From CAYZWU01 sp964482235 (GTDB taxonomy: Bacteria; Planctomycetota; B15-G4; CAYZWU01), in contig CAYZWU010000036.1 of NCBI GenBank assembly GCA_964482235.1, positions 1 to 54,644 of the forward strand: DNA of 54,644 bases. Direction: 5' to 3'. Shown one piece after another: positions 41,316 through 49,468 of this stretch (the stretch's first letter is position 1; every line of letters begins with the position of its first letter). The translations under genes were made by a program, and so were the position numbers. Under the pieces are notes generated by a model. The model was not told the origin of the DNA and did not search any database. It saw only the letters and a program-made list of their open reading frames with translations.

Positions 41316-42455
41316 GTGTCGAACATAACCGCACCTCGCCGTTGCAGCGTACTCACCTTCGCGATCGCGTTGGCATTCACATATCTCCCGGCCTGCGAGC
41401 GGATCGAACCGAAAAAGACCGAGCCGCCCAAGGAGCAGGAGACTCGATCTTCCCACCAGACCGAGGAGTACACACTCGATGTGAAAAGAGATCGTTCCGG
41501 TCGCTATTTTGCCAGACAGGAAGCCATGGGGACGTGGGCCACCCTCACCACGGCGGCTGACGGCGATTCGGAAGCAAGCTTCATCCTGATTCACGCCGCA
41601 GCAGCGATCAAAGGTGTGGAAGAGGCGATGAGCACCTACCGCCCCGAGAGCGGCATCTCCATCCTCAACAGCTCGCTGGGACAGGGAGAGGTGGAGCTCC
41701 CGCCTGACACGATCTTCGTGCTCGAGGAGGCGAAGCGGATCAGCCGGCTGACCGGCGGCGCCTTCGACGTCACCTACGCCCCTCTGCGCACGCTCTGGTG
41801 CGAGGCGGGAAAGGCGGATCGCCTTCCGGAGAACAGTGAGATCGCCCGCACGCTCGCCTCCGTGGGATCGGACAAGCTCGTGTTGACCGAGCGGTCGGCC
41901 AGGTTCACGTTCCCCGGCATGGAGGTCGATCTGGGCGGCATCGCCAAGGGAGTCGCCATCGATCAGGCGGTGGAAGCCATGAGCAGAGCAGGATCGACCA
42001 GCGGCCTCGTCGATATCGGGGGCGACATGCGCACCCTCGGCCGCCGCCCTGACGGCGAGCCATGGAAGATCGAGATCAATGATCCGCGCCCGGGCGATCC
42101 GCCGCCGATCCGCCTTCTCCTCGCAGACCGCGCCGTGGCCACGAGCGGAGACTACATGCGGACCTTTGAAATTGCGGGAAAGCGTTTCTCTCACATCGTG
42201 GATCCGCGCACCGGGCAGCCGGTGAAGAGCGTCCCGAGCGCCACGGTCGTGGCCCCGGAGGCGATCACTGCCGACAGCCTGGCCACGGCGATCTCCGTTC
42301 TCGGGCCGGAGGAGGGCCTCGATCTCGTCGAGGGCCTCGAGGGAGTGGAATGCCTGATCATGTCCCGCGGACCGGATGGGGCGGTGACGCTTCACTGGAC
42401 CGCCGGATTCCCGGCCCTCGTCCAGGGAGGGGAAGAGAGCCTTGCCGGATCCTAG
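41316..42455 (+). CDS. apbE: FAD:protein FMN transferase, lipoprotein
   Basis: 379 residues from GTG 41316 (AAAGAG upstream), which places a lipoprotein signal ending YLPAC at the start; a TTG at 41277 is possible. ApbE landmarks: QEAMGTWATLTTAA, EEAMSTYRPESGISILNSS, GGAFDVTYAPLRTLW, VDLGGIAKGVAIDQAV, GLVDIGGDMRTLGR and the C-terminal FSHIVDPRTGQPVKSV with magnesium-ligand region ADSLATAISVLG. ApbE attaches FMN covalently to Thr of exported redox subunits (Rnf/Nqr type, or multiheme partners). A membrane multiheme cytochrome gene starts 93 nt downstream, suggesting a shared electron-transfer role outside the cytoplasm. Confidence 0.94.
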   Translation: MSNITAPRRCSVLTFAIALAFTYLPACERIEPKKTEPPKEQETRSSHQTEEYTLDVKRDRSGRYFARQEAMGTWATLTTAADGDSEASFILIHAAAAIKGVEEAMSTYRPESGISILNSSLGQGEVELPPDTIFVLEEAKRISRLTGGAFDVTYAPLRTLWCEAGKADRLPENSEIARTLASVGSDKLVLTERSARFTFPGMEVDLGGIAKGVAIDQAVEAMSRAGSTSGLVDIGGDMRTLGRRPDGEPWKIEINDPRPGDPPPIRLLLADRAVATSGDYMRTFEIAGKRFSHIVDPRTGQPVKSVPSATVVAPEAITADSLATAISVLGPEEGLDLVEGLEGVECLIMSRGPDGAVTLHWTAGFPALVQGGEESLAGS

Positions 42456-42548
42456 CCCTGCGGCCGCCGGCCTGCACCGGTCTCCCGAATCATAAATTCG
42501 AAAAGATCGCTTAATCGAGCCCCGGGTTAGGCGTAAAATGTCGCGCCA

Positions 42549-43991
42549 ATGAAACGACTTTTCAAACTGCTCAAGAGCAAGTTCTTCATCGCAATCGTCC
42601 TGGGGGCGGCCTGCGCCCTTGGCGGCCGCGAAGCTGTCGAGTACACTTCGACGGACGACTTCTGCGAGGCCTGCCACGTCCACCCCCATGCCACCGAGTC
42701 GTGGAAGCTGTCAACGCACTACAAGAACCCGAGCGGTGTCATCGTCCACTGCGTGGACTGCCATCTGCCGCCCGACGGACCGGAGTACCTCTACGAGAAG
42801 ATCCGCCTCGGCGGCCGCGATCTCTTCGTCAAGCTCTTCTGCGACACCGATGCCATCGACTGGGAGGAGAAGTCGAAGCTCGAGCACGCCCTGCATCACA
42901 CCTTCGAGGCGGGATGCCTCAAGTGCCACCACGACCTCTTTCCCCCGGAGCTCTCCGAGAGAGGGAAGACGAACCACAAGGAGTACCGGAAGGATCCCGC
43001 AGCCAAGCCGTGCATCGACTGCCATCTGCACGTGGGGCACTTTCACGAGGGGGATCAGTTCGGCCGGATAGCGGAAGCGGGGGACGAGATCTTCACCGAG
43101 TCCGCGACGGTGGAGGAGTTCGACGACTACACGGAGAGGATCCCCGGAACGGACATCGAGTTCGAGATGGTCGCCATTCCCGCCGGGACCTTCACCATGG
43201 GAAGCCCCGAGTCGGAGCCTGACAGGCGGCCCGACGAGGGCCCGGAGGTACAGGTGACCCTCTCGTCCTTCTGGATCGCCAGGACCGAGGTCACGTGGGA
43301 CGAGTACGAGACCTTCTACGCGGCAACGGCGAGCGAGGGGCGGTCGTCCGACACGCCGGCCATGGTCGCCGATGACGTCGACGCCATCACCGGCCCCACG
43401 CCGCCCTGGGGCAATCCGGGGCAGGGCTGGGGGCGAGGCGATAGGCCGGCCATCACCATGTCGCATCACTCCGCCATGACCTACTGCAAATGGCTGTCCC
43501 ATGTGACGGGGAAGAAATACCGGCTTCCCACGGAGGCCGAGTGGGAGTACGCCTGCCGGGGCGGCACGACGAGCGCCACCTTCTTCGATCCCGGCGAGAA
43601 CGCTTCCAAACCCTTCGCCTTCCACGGTGACAACTGCGATGAAAAAACGCAGCCGCCGTCGGCCGCGTCGCCGAATCCTTTCGGCCTCTTGAACATGGCA
43701 GGCAATGTCTGCGAGTTCTGCCTCGACTGGTATGACGAGGAGGCCTACTCCGCATATCCGGCCGGCGTCCCGGTCGTTGATCCCCGCGGGCCCGAAACGG
43801 GCGAGGAGCACGTGATCCGGGGTGGATCGTTCCTTTGCGGCCTCTCGGAGCTTCGTTCCGCGGCTCGCGACTACTCGCGACACGACGAGTGGATCATGAC
43901 CGATCCCCAGATTCCCAAGAGCATCTGGTGGTACTCCGACTGCATCGATGTGGGTTTCCGTGTGGTCTGCGAGAAGGAGGAGGGGGAATGA
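42549..43991 (+). CDS. NapC/NirT-type tetraheme cytochrome fused to a formylglycine-enzyme-like (SUMF1) domain
   Basis: 480 residues. A single N-terminal membrane anchor (FKLLKSKFFIAIVLGAACAL) is followed by four CXXCH heme sites: CEACH, CVDCH, CLKCH and CIDCH (about residues 39-162), as in NrfH/NapC quinol dehydrogenases. From about 195 to the end lies an FGE-sulfatase/SUMF1 domain: FEMVAIPAGTFTMGSPESE, FWIARTEVTWDEYETFY, YCKWLSHVTGKKYRLPTEAE, WEYACRGGT, GLLNMAGNVCEFCLDWY, EEHVIRGGSFLCG and DVGFRVVCEKE. Of the two copper-binding cysteines of aerobic FGE, the one in GGSFLC is present but the second position (GLSEL) is not, so FGE activity is doubtful. The fused domain may be a periplasmic partner or binding module for the cytochrome. 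Confidence 0.9.
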   Translation: MKRLFKLLKSKFFIAIVLGAACALGGREAVEYTSTDDFCEACHVHPHATESWKLSTHYKNPSGVIVHCVDCHLPPDGPEYLYEKIRLGGRDLFVKLFCDTDAIDWEEKSKLEHALHHTFEAGCLKCHHDLFPPELSERGKTNHKEYRKDPAAKPCIDCHLHVGHFHEGDQFGRIAEAGDEIFTESATVEEFDDYTERIPGTDIEFEMVAIPAGTFTMGSPESEPDRRPDEGPEVQVTLSSFWIARTEVTWDEYETFYAATASEGRSSDTPAMVADDVDAITGPTPPWGNPGQGWGRGDRPAITMSHHSAMTYCKWLSHVTGKKYRLPTEAEWEYACRGGTTSATFFDPGENASKPFAFHGDNCDEKTQPPSAASPNPFGLLNMAGNVCEFCLDWYDEEAYSAYPAGVPVVDPRGPETGEEHVIRGGSFLCGLSELRSAARDYSRHDEWIMTDPQIPKSIWWYSDCIDVGFRVVCEKEEGE

Positions 43992-44105
43992 CAGGTCCGC
44001 TGCCGATGCCGACTGTTTCATTCCACTCGGGTTTCCGTGTAGAATAACCGGTTCCGGCCTGAAAGGCTTACCGAACGTAACGGCTTTTTGATGGGAGATT
44101 GAGAG

Positions 44106-45440
44106 ATGGAAGAGAAGAAAAGACCTTTGAGCCGCCGCAGCTTCATCGGTGCGGTTGGAGCCGCGGGAGTGGCCGGCGCGTTCGGTTCCTTGAATGCCGG
44201 GAGCAGTGCCCCCAAGGCATCGCCCTTCGAGGCGAAGGAGTTTCTCGACAAGGCACCTGACGGCGCTCCGCTCAAGGCCGGGCTCGTGGGGTGCGGCGGC
44301 CGCGGGACAGGGGCGGCGCACAACTTCCTGAGCGCCGGCCCGAACCTGCAGATCACCGCCCTGGGCGATGTCTTCCAGGATCGACTCGACAGCTGCCGCG
44401 ACAGCCTGCAGAAGAAGAGGGGACAGGAGATCCCCGACAAGAACTGCTTCGTCGGCTTCGACGCCTTCGAGAAGGTGATTAATACCGGCGTCGACATCGT
44501 TCTCCTCGCCACGCCGCCCTACTTCAGGCCCGAGCACTTCGCCGCCAGCATCAAGGCGGGCAAGCACGTCTTCATGGAGAAGCCGGTGGCCGTCGATCCC
44601 GTTGGGGCGCGGTCGATCCTCGACTCGGCGGAGAAGGCCGATGCCGCCGGGCTCGCCGTGGCAACGGGGACGCAGCGGCGCCACCAGCGCGACTACGTGG
44701 CCACGGCCGGGCAGATCCTGAAGGGAGCCATCGGCGATGTGTTGACGGCCAACTGCTACTGGAACCAGAGCCAGCTCTGGTACAAGAGCAGGCAGCAGGG
44801 CTGGACCGACATGGAATACATGATCCGCGACTGGGTCAACTGGTGCTGGCTGTCGGGCGACCACATCGTGGAGCAGCACGTCCACAACATCGACGTGGTC
44901 AACTGGTTCACCGGCATGCATCCCGTCCATGCCGTTGGATTCGGAGCGCGCCACCGCCGCGTCACGGGAGATCAGTTCGACTGCTTCAGCGTGGACTTCA
45001 CCTACGAGAACGGGATCCACGTGCACAGCATGTGCCGCCAGATCAACGGCTGCGCCAACAACGTCTCCGAGTCGATCAGGGGCACGCGCGGCTGGTCCAA
45101 CTGCCGCAACACGGTCTTCGGCCCCGACGGTTCCAAGATCTGGTCCTACGACTACGGGAAGGACAGCCGCGGCCGGGCGAGGCGGAACGTGAAGGTCTCT
45201 CCCTACGACCAGGAGCATGTCGACCTGGTCACCGCGATCCGCACGGGCAAGCCGTTCAACGATGCCAGGGGAACGGCGATCTCCACCATGGCGGCGATCA
45301 TGGGCCGGATCGCCTGCTATACCGGCAAGAGCGTGACATGGGACGAGATGATGAAATCGGAGATGAAGCTCGGACCCGAGAAGTTCGAGATGGGGCCGGT
45401 GGACATCAAGGCCGTCATCTCTGTCCCGGGAAAGGAATAG
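44106..45440 (+). CDS. Tat-exported Gfo/Idh/MocA-family oxidoreductase
   Basis: 444 residues. Twin-arginine signal PLSRRSFIGAVGAAG at about 8-22. The Rossmann start is KAGLVGCGGRGTGAAHNFLS, followed by LGDVFQDRLDS, DIVLLATPPYFRPEHF, the family signature KAGKHVFMEKPVAVDP, the catalytic-region ATGTQRRHQRDYV and the C-terminal dehydrogenase domain with DWVNWCWLSGDHIVEQHVHN and NIDVVNWF. These NAD(P)-dependent enzymes act on sugars and inositols; Tat export implies folding with cofactor in the cytoplasm. Such exported members are frequent in Planctomycetota-like genomes. It is followed by an inositol-monophosphatase-family gene 47 nt away, possibly one pathway. Confidence 0.94.
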   Translation: MEEKKRPLSRRSFIGAVGAAGVAGAFGSLNAGSSAPKASPFEAKEFLDKAPDGAPLKAGLVGCGGRGTGAAHNFLSAGPNLQITALGDVFQDRLDSCRDSLQKKRGQEIPDKNCFVGFDAFEKVINTGVDIVLLATPPYFRPEHFAASIKAGKHVFMEKPVAVDPVGARSILDSAEKADAAGLAVATGTQRRHQRDYVATAGQILKGAIGDVLTANCYWNQSQLWYKSRQQGWTDMEYMIRDWVNWCWLSGDHIVEQHVHNIDVVNWFTGMHPVHAVGFGARHRRVTGDQFDCFSVDFTYENGIHVHSMCRQINGCANNVSESIRGTRGWSNCRNTVFGPDGSKIWSYDYGKDSRGRARRNVKVSPYDQEHVDLVTAIRTGKPFNDARGTAISTMAAIMGRIACYTGKSVTWDEMMKSEMKLGPEKFEMGPVDIKAVISVPGKE

Positions 45441-45487
45441 CAGGCTGTCGAAATCGCAGTCCGCGCGATGAACCGGGGAGTTGATCC

Positions 45488-46507
45488 ATGACCGGACTCG
45501 ATCCGGAAGAGGTGAGGAGTCTGCTCGTCAGGCTGGGGGACCGGATCCGCGACATCGTGTTGCGCGATCGCGAGGGGAAGTCGGCCGGCGATCTGTCGGC
45601 CGTGGTCGACCAGACAGCCGCGGACACGATCTACGGCATCGATCGCTTCGGCGAGACGGCCGTGCTCGAATGGCTCGATGCGGAGTGGCCGCGCTCTTCT
45701 CCCGTCGAGCTGGTGATGGAGGGTGCTGAAGAGCGCGCCCCCCTCACCTTCCCCCAAGGCACTCCGGTCGAGGCCACCCGCTTCAAGTGCATCGTCGATC
45801 CCATCGACGGCACAAGGAACCTGATGTACGACAAGCGCTCCGCCTGGGCTCTCGTCGGGGCGGCCCCCCAGAAAGGCCCGGAGACGAGGCTGTCCGACAT
45901 CGTTGCGGCGGCCATGACGGAGATCCCCGTCCGCAAGCAGACGCGCTGCGACCGGATCAGCGCGGTCCGCGGGGCTGGGCGCTCCGGGATTCGCAGCGAG
46001 AGGATCGATCTCTCAACAGGCACGCACGAGCCCTTCGCCGTCCAGCCGTCGCGGGCCGATCACTTCAGGCATGGATTCTCCTCGCTGGTCCGGTTCTTTC
46101 CCGAGGGCAAGGCGCTTCTGGCAGAGTTGGAGGAGAAACTCTGGGACGAGATCTGCGGCCTCGGCTCGGCGTCGTCGCCCGTGATCTTCGACGACCAGTA
46201 CATCTCGACGGGCGGGCAGTTCTACGAGATCCTGGCGGGGCACGACCGCATGCTCGGCGACCTGCGCCCCCTGGCCTACCGGAAGCTCGGCTACGAGAGC
46301 CTGCTCGTCTGCCATCCCTACGATGTGGCCGCTTCGCTGATCCTCGAGGAGGCTGGCGTGCTCTTCGAGGCGCCTCTCGGCGGACAGGTGGATGCGCCCC
46401 TCGACACGGTCTCGGCCGTGGCCTGGATCGCCTTTGCCAATGAAAAGCTGGCCGATCTGGCCAGGCCCGTCATTCATCGCCTCGTGCGGGAGATGCTCGG
46501 CTCGTAG
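45488..46507 (+). CDS. Inositol-monophosphatase-family protein
   Basis: 339 residues. Metal-site motifs of the family: VVDQTAADTIYGID with an acidic partner near VMEGAEE, CIVDPIDGTRNLMYDKRSAW (the DPIDGT signature) and the third site HPYDVAASLILEEAG. An extended central section (about 150-250: FRHGFSSLVRFFPEGKALLA, FDDQYISTGGQFYEIL) is longer than in small family members and recalls fructose-1,6-bisphosphatase-like or 3'-phosphoadenosine phosphatase variants. The substrate is a phosphorylated sugar, inositol or nucleotide; I cannot say which. A possible functional neighbour is the exported Gfo/Idh oxidoreductase upstream. Confidence 0.88.
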   Translation: MTGLDPEEVRSLLVRLGDRIRDIVLRDREGKSAGDLSAVVDQTAADTIYGIDRFGETAVLEWLDAEWPRSSPVELVMEGAEERAPLTFPQGTPVEATRFKCIVDPIDGTRNLMYDKRSAWALVGAAPQKGPETRLSDIVAAAMTEIPVRKQTRCDRISAVRGAGRSGIRSERIDLSTGTHEPFAVQPSRADHFRHGFSSLVRFFPEGKALLAELEEKLWDEICGLGSASSPVIFDDQYISTGGQFYEILAGHDRMLGDLRPLAYRKLGYESLLVCHPYDVAASLILEEAGVLFEAPLGGQVDAPLDTVSAVAWIAFANEKLADLARPVIHRLVREMLGS

Positions 46508-46520
46508 GCGAGGGAGAACG

Positions 46521-48578
46521 CTACTTCTTCGCAAGATACCGCGTCACGGCCTCTCGCGCCGCTTGACTGATCCAGTCGTTCTCCAGCACCGTCTCCTTCA
46601 CCTCGCTCGTTTCCACGCCGAGGGCGGTGCATGTCTCGTTGATCCAGGCGAAGAGCGGTTTCGCCGAGGCAGCCGAGTGCTCGAAGCAGCAGGCCGCGCC
46701 CAGCACCTGGCCGGCGAGCCTCCTCTTCAGCTCCTTGTCAATGTCCGGGAGAAGGGAGAGGCCGGCGACGAACTCCTTGGCGAATGCCGCGACGATCCGC
46801 CCCGACTCGACGGAGCTGCCGCCCTCCCGGGTGATCCTCTGCAATCCCCTGGGCACGCGGAGGAGCTTCCCGAGCGACCGTTCCGCATGGAGAGCCTCGG
46901 CGCCGGCGCGGCGGATCGATGTCACCCAGACGCGGGTCATCTCGCGCTGCATCCTGCCGGCGAGCTCCGGGCCGGGATCGGTCCTGGCCGTCTTCAGCCA
47001 GGCCGAGTCGTTCACGAGATCGCCCTTTGCTTCCTCGATCAGAACGATCCCGATCTTTGCCAGGCGATGCGCCGCCTTCTGATCGGCGGCCGTGCGCCTG
47101 GCTCTTCGAAACCGGCTCGTCGTGGCAAAGTAGCCTCTTGTCCTTCTTTCCGGTTCGAGCCGCTTCGGGTTGATCCCTGTCAGGCGATAGCTCGGGTCGC
47201 CAAAGTAGGCCAGCTTCCACGGCGCCGAGACGTTGAACCGGACCCGGCTCTCCGGATCGTCCTTCTTCATCTGTCGTTCGGCCCATCCCTTCCCGGAATA
47301 GGGGTGCCGCATCGCAGCCCCGAGTGGCATTCCGGCGACGACGCGCCGCGCCAGCTCGTCGGGAGGGACGAAGGCGGTCAGGTACGGCTCCGCGTAGCTC
47401 CCGAAGTAGATGAAAGCCCCGTTCTCGAGCCACCGGCCCGCGATGGAGTCGCTGTTGAAGGGCTGCGCGGCCGATCCGGAGTGCGTGTAGTGGACAACAG
47501 CCGGTACCGTCTCCGGCACGTCGAAGAAGGAGGCGTTGCCCTTCGAGGTCGACCAGTTCGCGGCCCCTCCGGAGGAATTGACGTGGAGGAATCCCGACCG
47601 GTTTCCCTCTGGCCACTGGATCTCGCGCCATTTCGCGAGCGTGGCGTCGGGGTGGCGGACCGCATCGGCGGGGAAGAACCTGCCGAGCAGCGCCGGGGCT
47701 TCCTTCGGACTGTAGAAGGCGAAGGCTCCCTGGCCCTGTGTGGTGTAGCGGCTGAAGAAGAGCCCTCTGTCGGGCTGGAGAAAGAAAGCGCACATCGCCA
47801 TGTAGACCGAACGCGCCGGCCCTCCCACAAGGCGTCCCGTTGCGGCCCACCGCTTCGAGTCGCCGCCGCGGGCCAGCAGGTCGTCCAGCGTGTAGCCGCC
47901 CGGGTGCGTCCGGGGATCGGAGGGCACGTACCCGAAGGGCATGTCGTTGGCCACGACGAGAAAGTCGAGGTCGCCCGACGGCTCGCGATACGCGATGCCG
48001 CAGCCGTCCAGCAGTTCGGCGACGGCGCTGCGGCACAGCTCCGCCTTCTCCAAGGCCACCCGGGCTCTCTGCTTCTCCTCCGTCTCGAGGAAGAGGGGAA
48101 TGTGGAATCGCCCCGCGGCCAGGGCCGTTCCGCCCAGGAGCTCGGGCGACGATTCCGACAGGAGGACGGCGCCGCGCGGGAGCGAGCCCCTGGCTTCGAG
48201 CGCGTCGAGAAGAAGCCGCGTGCTCGCCGCCTTGCCGCCGCGCTCCACTCCCCAAGCGTCGGCGACGGCGTCGAGACAGGCCTGCTTCGAGACGCCGGGC
48301 TTTGGGGCATACTCGGCCAGGAGGACCTGCCCCGGCCGGAAGGCCTCGATGAATTTCGGCACAAGCCCCGAGTCCCAGAGCAGGACGGGCCAGAACCGCT
48401 CGTCGTCCCAGGCCGTGATCTCGCGCAGGAACGAGGCCTCGTCGAAGCAGATCACGACGCGGTCCGCCACCTGCCGCTCCGAGGCGCCGACCGATCGGGG
48501 CAGAGCGGCCAGGAGGGTCAGAAGGAGAAGGGGAAAGATGGCGCCCTGGAGCGGGATCCTGTCGCACCTTCGACTCAT
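46521..48578 (-). CDS. Large secreted protein of unknown function, third gene of DUF362/DUF6599 module 2
   Basis: 685 residues from ATG 48578, which overlaps the stop of the upstream gene by 4 nt; a longer reading to 49139 would run through that gene in another frame. A signal peptide (GAIFPLLLLTLLAALPRSVG) starts the protein. The middle has FLVVANDMPFGYVPSDPRTH, and a 200-residue part reads VPAVVHYTHSGSAAQPFNSD, GRWLENGAFIYFGSYAEPYL, AFVPPDELARRVVAGMPLG and WKLAYFGDPSYRL. This recalls the late region of C25/caspase-like surface peptidase folds, but I cannot identify catalytic residues and make no enzymatic claim. The C-terminal 180 residues are helical. Coupling to the DUF6599-like and DUF362 genes suggests a shared envelope function. 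Confidence 0.78.
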   Translation of the reverse strand: MSRRCDRIPLQGAIFPLLLLTLLAALPRSVGASERQVADRVVICFDEASFLREITAWDDERFWPVLLWDSGLVPKFIEAFRPGQVLLAEYAPKPGVSKQACLDAVADAWGVERGGKAASTRLLLDALEARGSLPRGAVLLSESSPELLGGTALAAGRFHIPLFLETEEKQRARVALEKAELCRSAVAELLDGCGIAYREPSGDLDFLVVANDMPFGYVPSDPRTHPGGYTLDDLLARGGDSKRWAATGRLVGGPARSVYMAMCAFFLQPDRGLFFSRYTTQGQGAFAFYSPKEAPALLGRFFPADAVRHPDATLAKWREIQWPEGNRSGFLHVNSSGGAANWSTSKGNASFFDVPETVPAVVHYTHSGSAAQPFNSDSIAGRWLENGAFIYFGSYAEPYLTAFVPPDELARRVVAGMPLGAAMRHPYSGKGWAERQMKKDDPESRVRFNVSAPWKLAYFGDPSYRLTGINPKRLEPERRTRGYFATTSRFRRARRTAADQKAAHRLAKIGIVLIEEAKGDLVNDSAWLKTARTDPGPELAGRMQREMTRVWVTSIRRAGAEALHAERSLGKLLRVPRGLQRITREGGSSVESGRIVAAFAKEFVAGLSLLPDIDKELKRRLAGQVLGAACCFEHSAASAKPLFAWINETCTALGVETSEVKETVLENDWISQAAREAVTRYLAKK

Positions 48579-49468
48579 GGCTTCTCGGCGAGGTTGACGA
48601 TGACTTCCATTTGCGATCCCTTGATCCGCACCGAGCCGAACCGCCCGGAATAATCCTTGAAGATCAGGAGGGAGTGGTCGCTCGTGAGCAGCTCGATGTA
48701 GGGATCGATGTTGGCAACGACGTGTTCGAAGGCCTCCCGGGCGGCACGGCTGTCCGGGTAGGGGGCCACGATCCGCGTGAAGCTCCCGTCCGATCCGTCC
48801 GCGTAATCCGACGCCGCGGCGGTGACCGTTCCGCGAAGCAGAAGGATGTCGCCCTTGCCCAGCGTGAAGAGTCTCTGCAGGGTGAAGGGCCCGCGGATCA
48901 CTCTCTCCGTTCCCGGAAGGCGGTTCTCGTCGGGCAGGACGTCGAAGATCCGGGAGGTGTCGATCGCCTCGATCCCCTCGGCCGTCTCCCGCGCGAAGTC
49001 GAGCAGAGCGGCCGCGGCGCCGTCGGTCTCCGACCTGTTGCCGAAAATCACGAAGGCTGAGCCGCGGAGAAGGAAGAGCTGGTGTCGGTTCTTGGTGTGG
49101 CGCACGTCGAAGGAGGGGTCCGGCGTTTCCTCCCCGCATTTCATCAGGTAGATTCCCAGGGCGGCGGCCGCGTCCTTCATCCTGTAGAGCTCGACGGATA
49201 CCTTGTCAAGGCCGCTCGAGTAGTGCTGCACGGTCAATCGGTCGAAGCCGAGCTCCAGGAAGACCTCGGCCCCGCCGTTGATGTGCCCGTAGAGGTCGGC
49301 GCTCCGGTAGACCCGAGCGGGAGCCGTCTTCTTCCATCGATCGAGAAAGTCGTCGGGCGGCAGCGGGTCCGTCGCGGATCCCTCGACGCCGTTCTCCCCG
49401 CCGCAGCCGCAAAGCAGGCCGAGGAGCAGGGCGAGGAGCAGGCCGGTGAAGCGAGCTGCGTTTCGCAT
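48575..49468 (-). CDS. DUF6599-like lipoprotein (module 2)
   Basis: About 297 residues. The start is ATG 49468 or the adjoining GTG at 49471; both overlap the stop of the DUF362 gene. Lipoprotein signal: hydrophobic stretch ending LLLGLLCGCGGEN. Hallmark DLYGHINGGAEVFLELGFDR, then KVSVELYRMKDAAAALGIYL and GSAFVIFGNRSETDGAAAAL. The second half has ERVIRGPFTLQRLFTLGKGD. It is the paralogue of the lipoprotein at 6100-7083 and sits in the same position relative to a Tat-exported DUF362 gene. Its stop overlaps the ATG of the 685-residue protein by 4 nt, making a three-gene coupled unit. The function is unknown. Confidence 0.8.
   Translation of the reverse strand: MRNAARFTGLLLALLLGLLCGCGGENGVEGSATDPLPPDDFLDRWKKTAPARVYRSADLYGHINGGAEVFLELGFDRLTVQHYSSGLDKVSVELYRMKDAAAALGIYLMKCGEETPDPSFDVRHTKNRHQLFLLRGSAFVIFGNRSETDGAAAALLDFARETAEGIEAIDTSRIFDVLPDENRLPGTERVIRGPFTLQRLFTLGKGDILLLRGTVTAAASDYADGSDGSFTRIVAPYPDSRAAREAFEHVVANIDPYIELLTSDHSLLIFKDYSGRFGSVRIKGSQMEVIVNLAEKP

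Noticed and set aside
42549..43991. Formylglycine-generating maturase for the sulfatase at 35330
   Set aside because: The SUMF1-like domain lacks the second copper/active-site cysteine and is fused to a cytochrome 6 kb away, so it is not a convincing sulfatase maturase.
46521..49139. An 872-codon reading of the secreted protein gene
   Set aside because: The first approximately 187 codons run antisense-free but out of frame through the DUF6599-like gene; the coupled ATG at 48578 followed by a signal peptide is the natural start.
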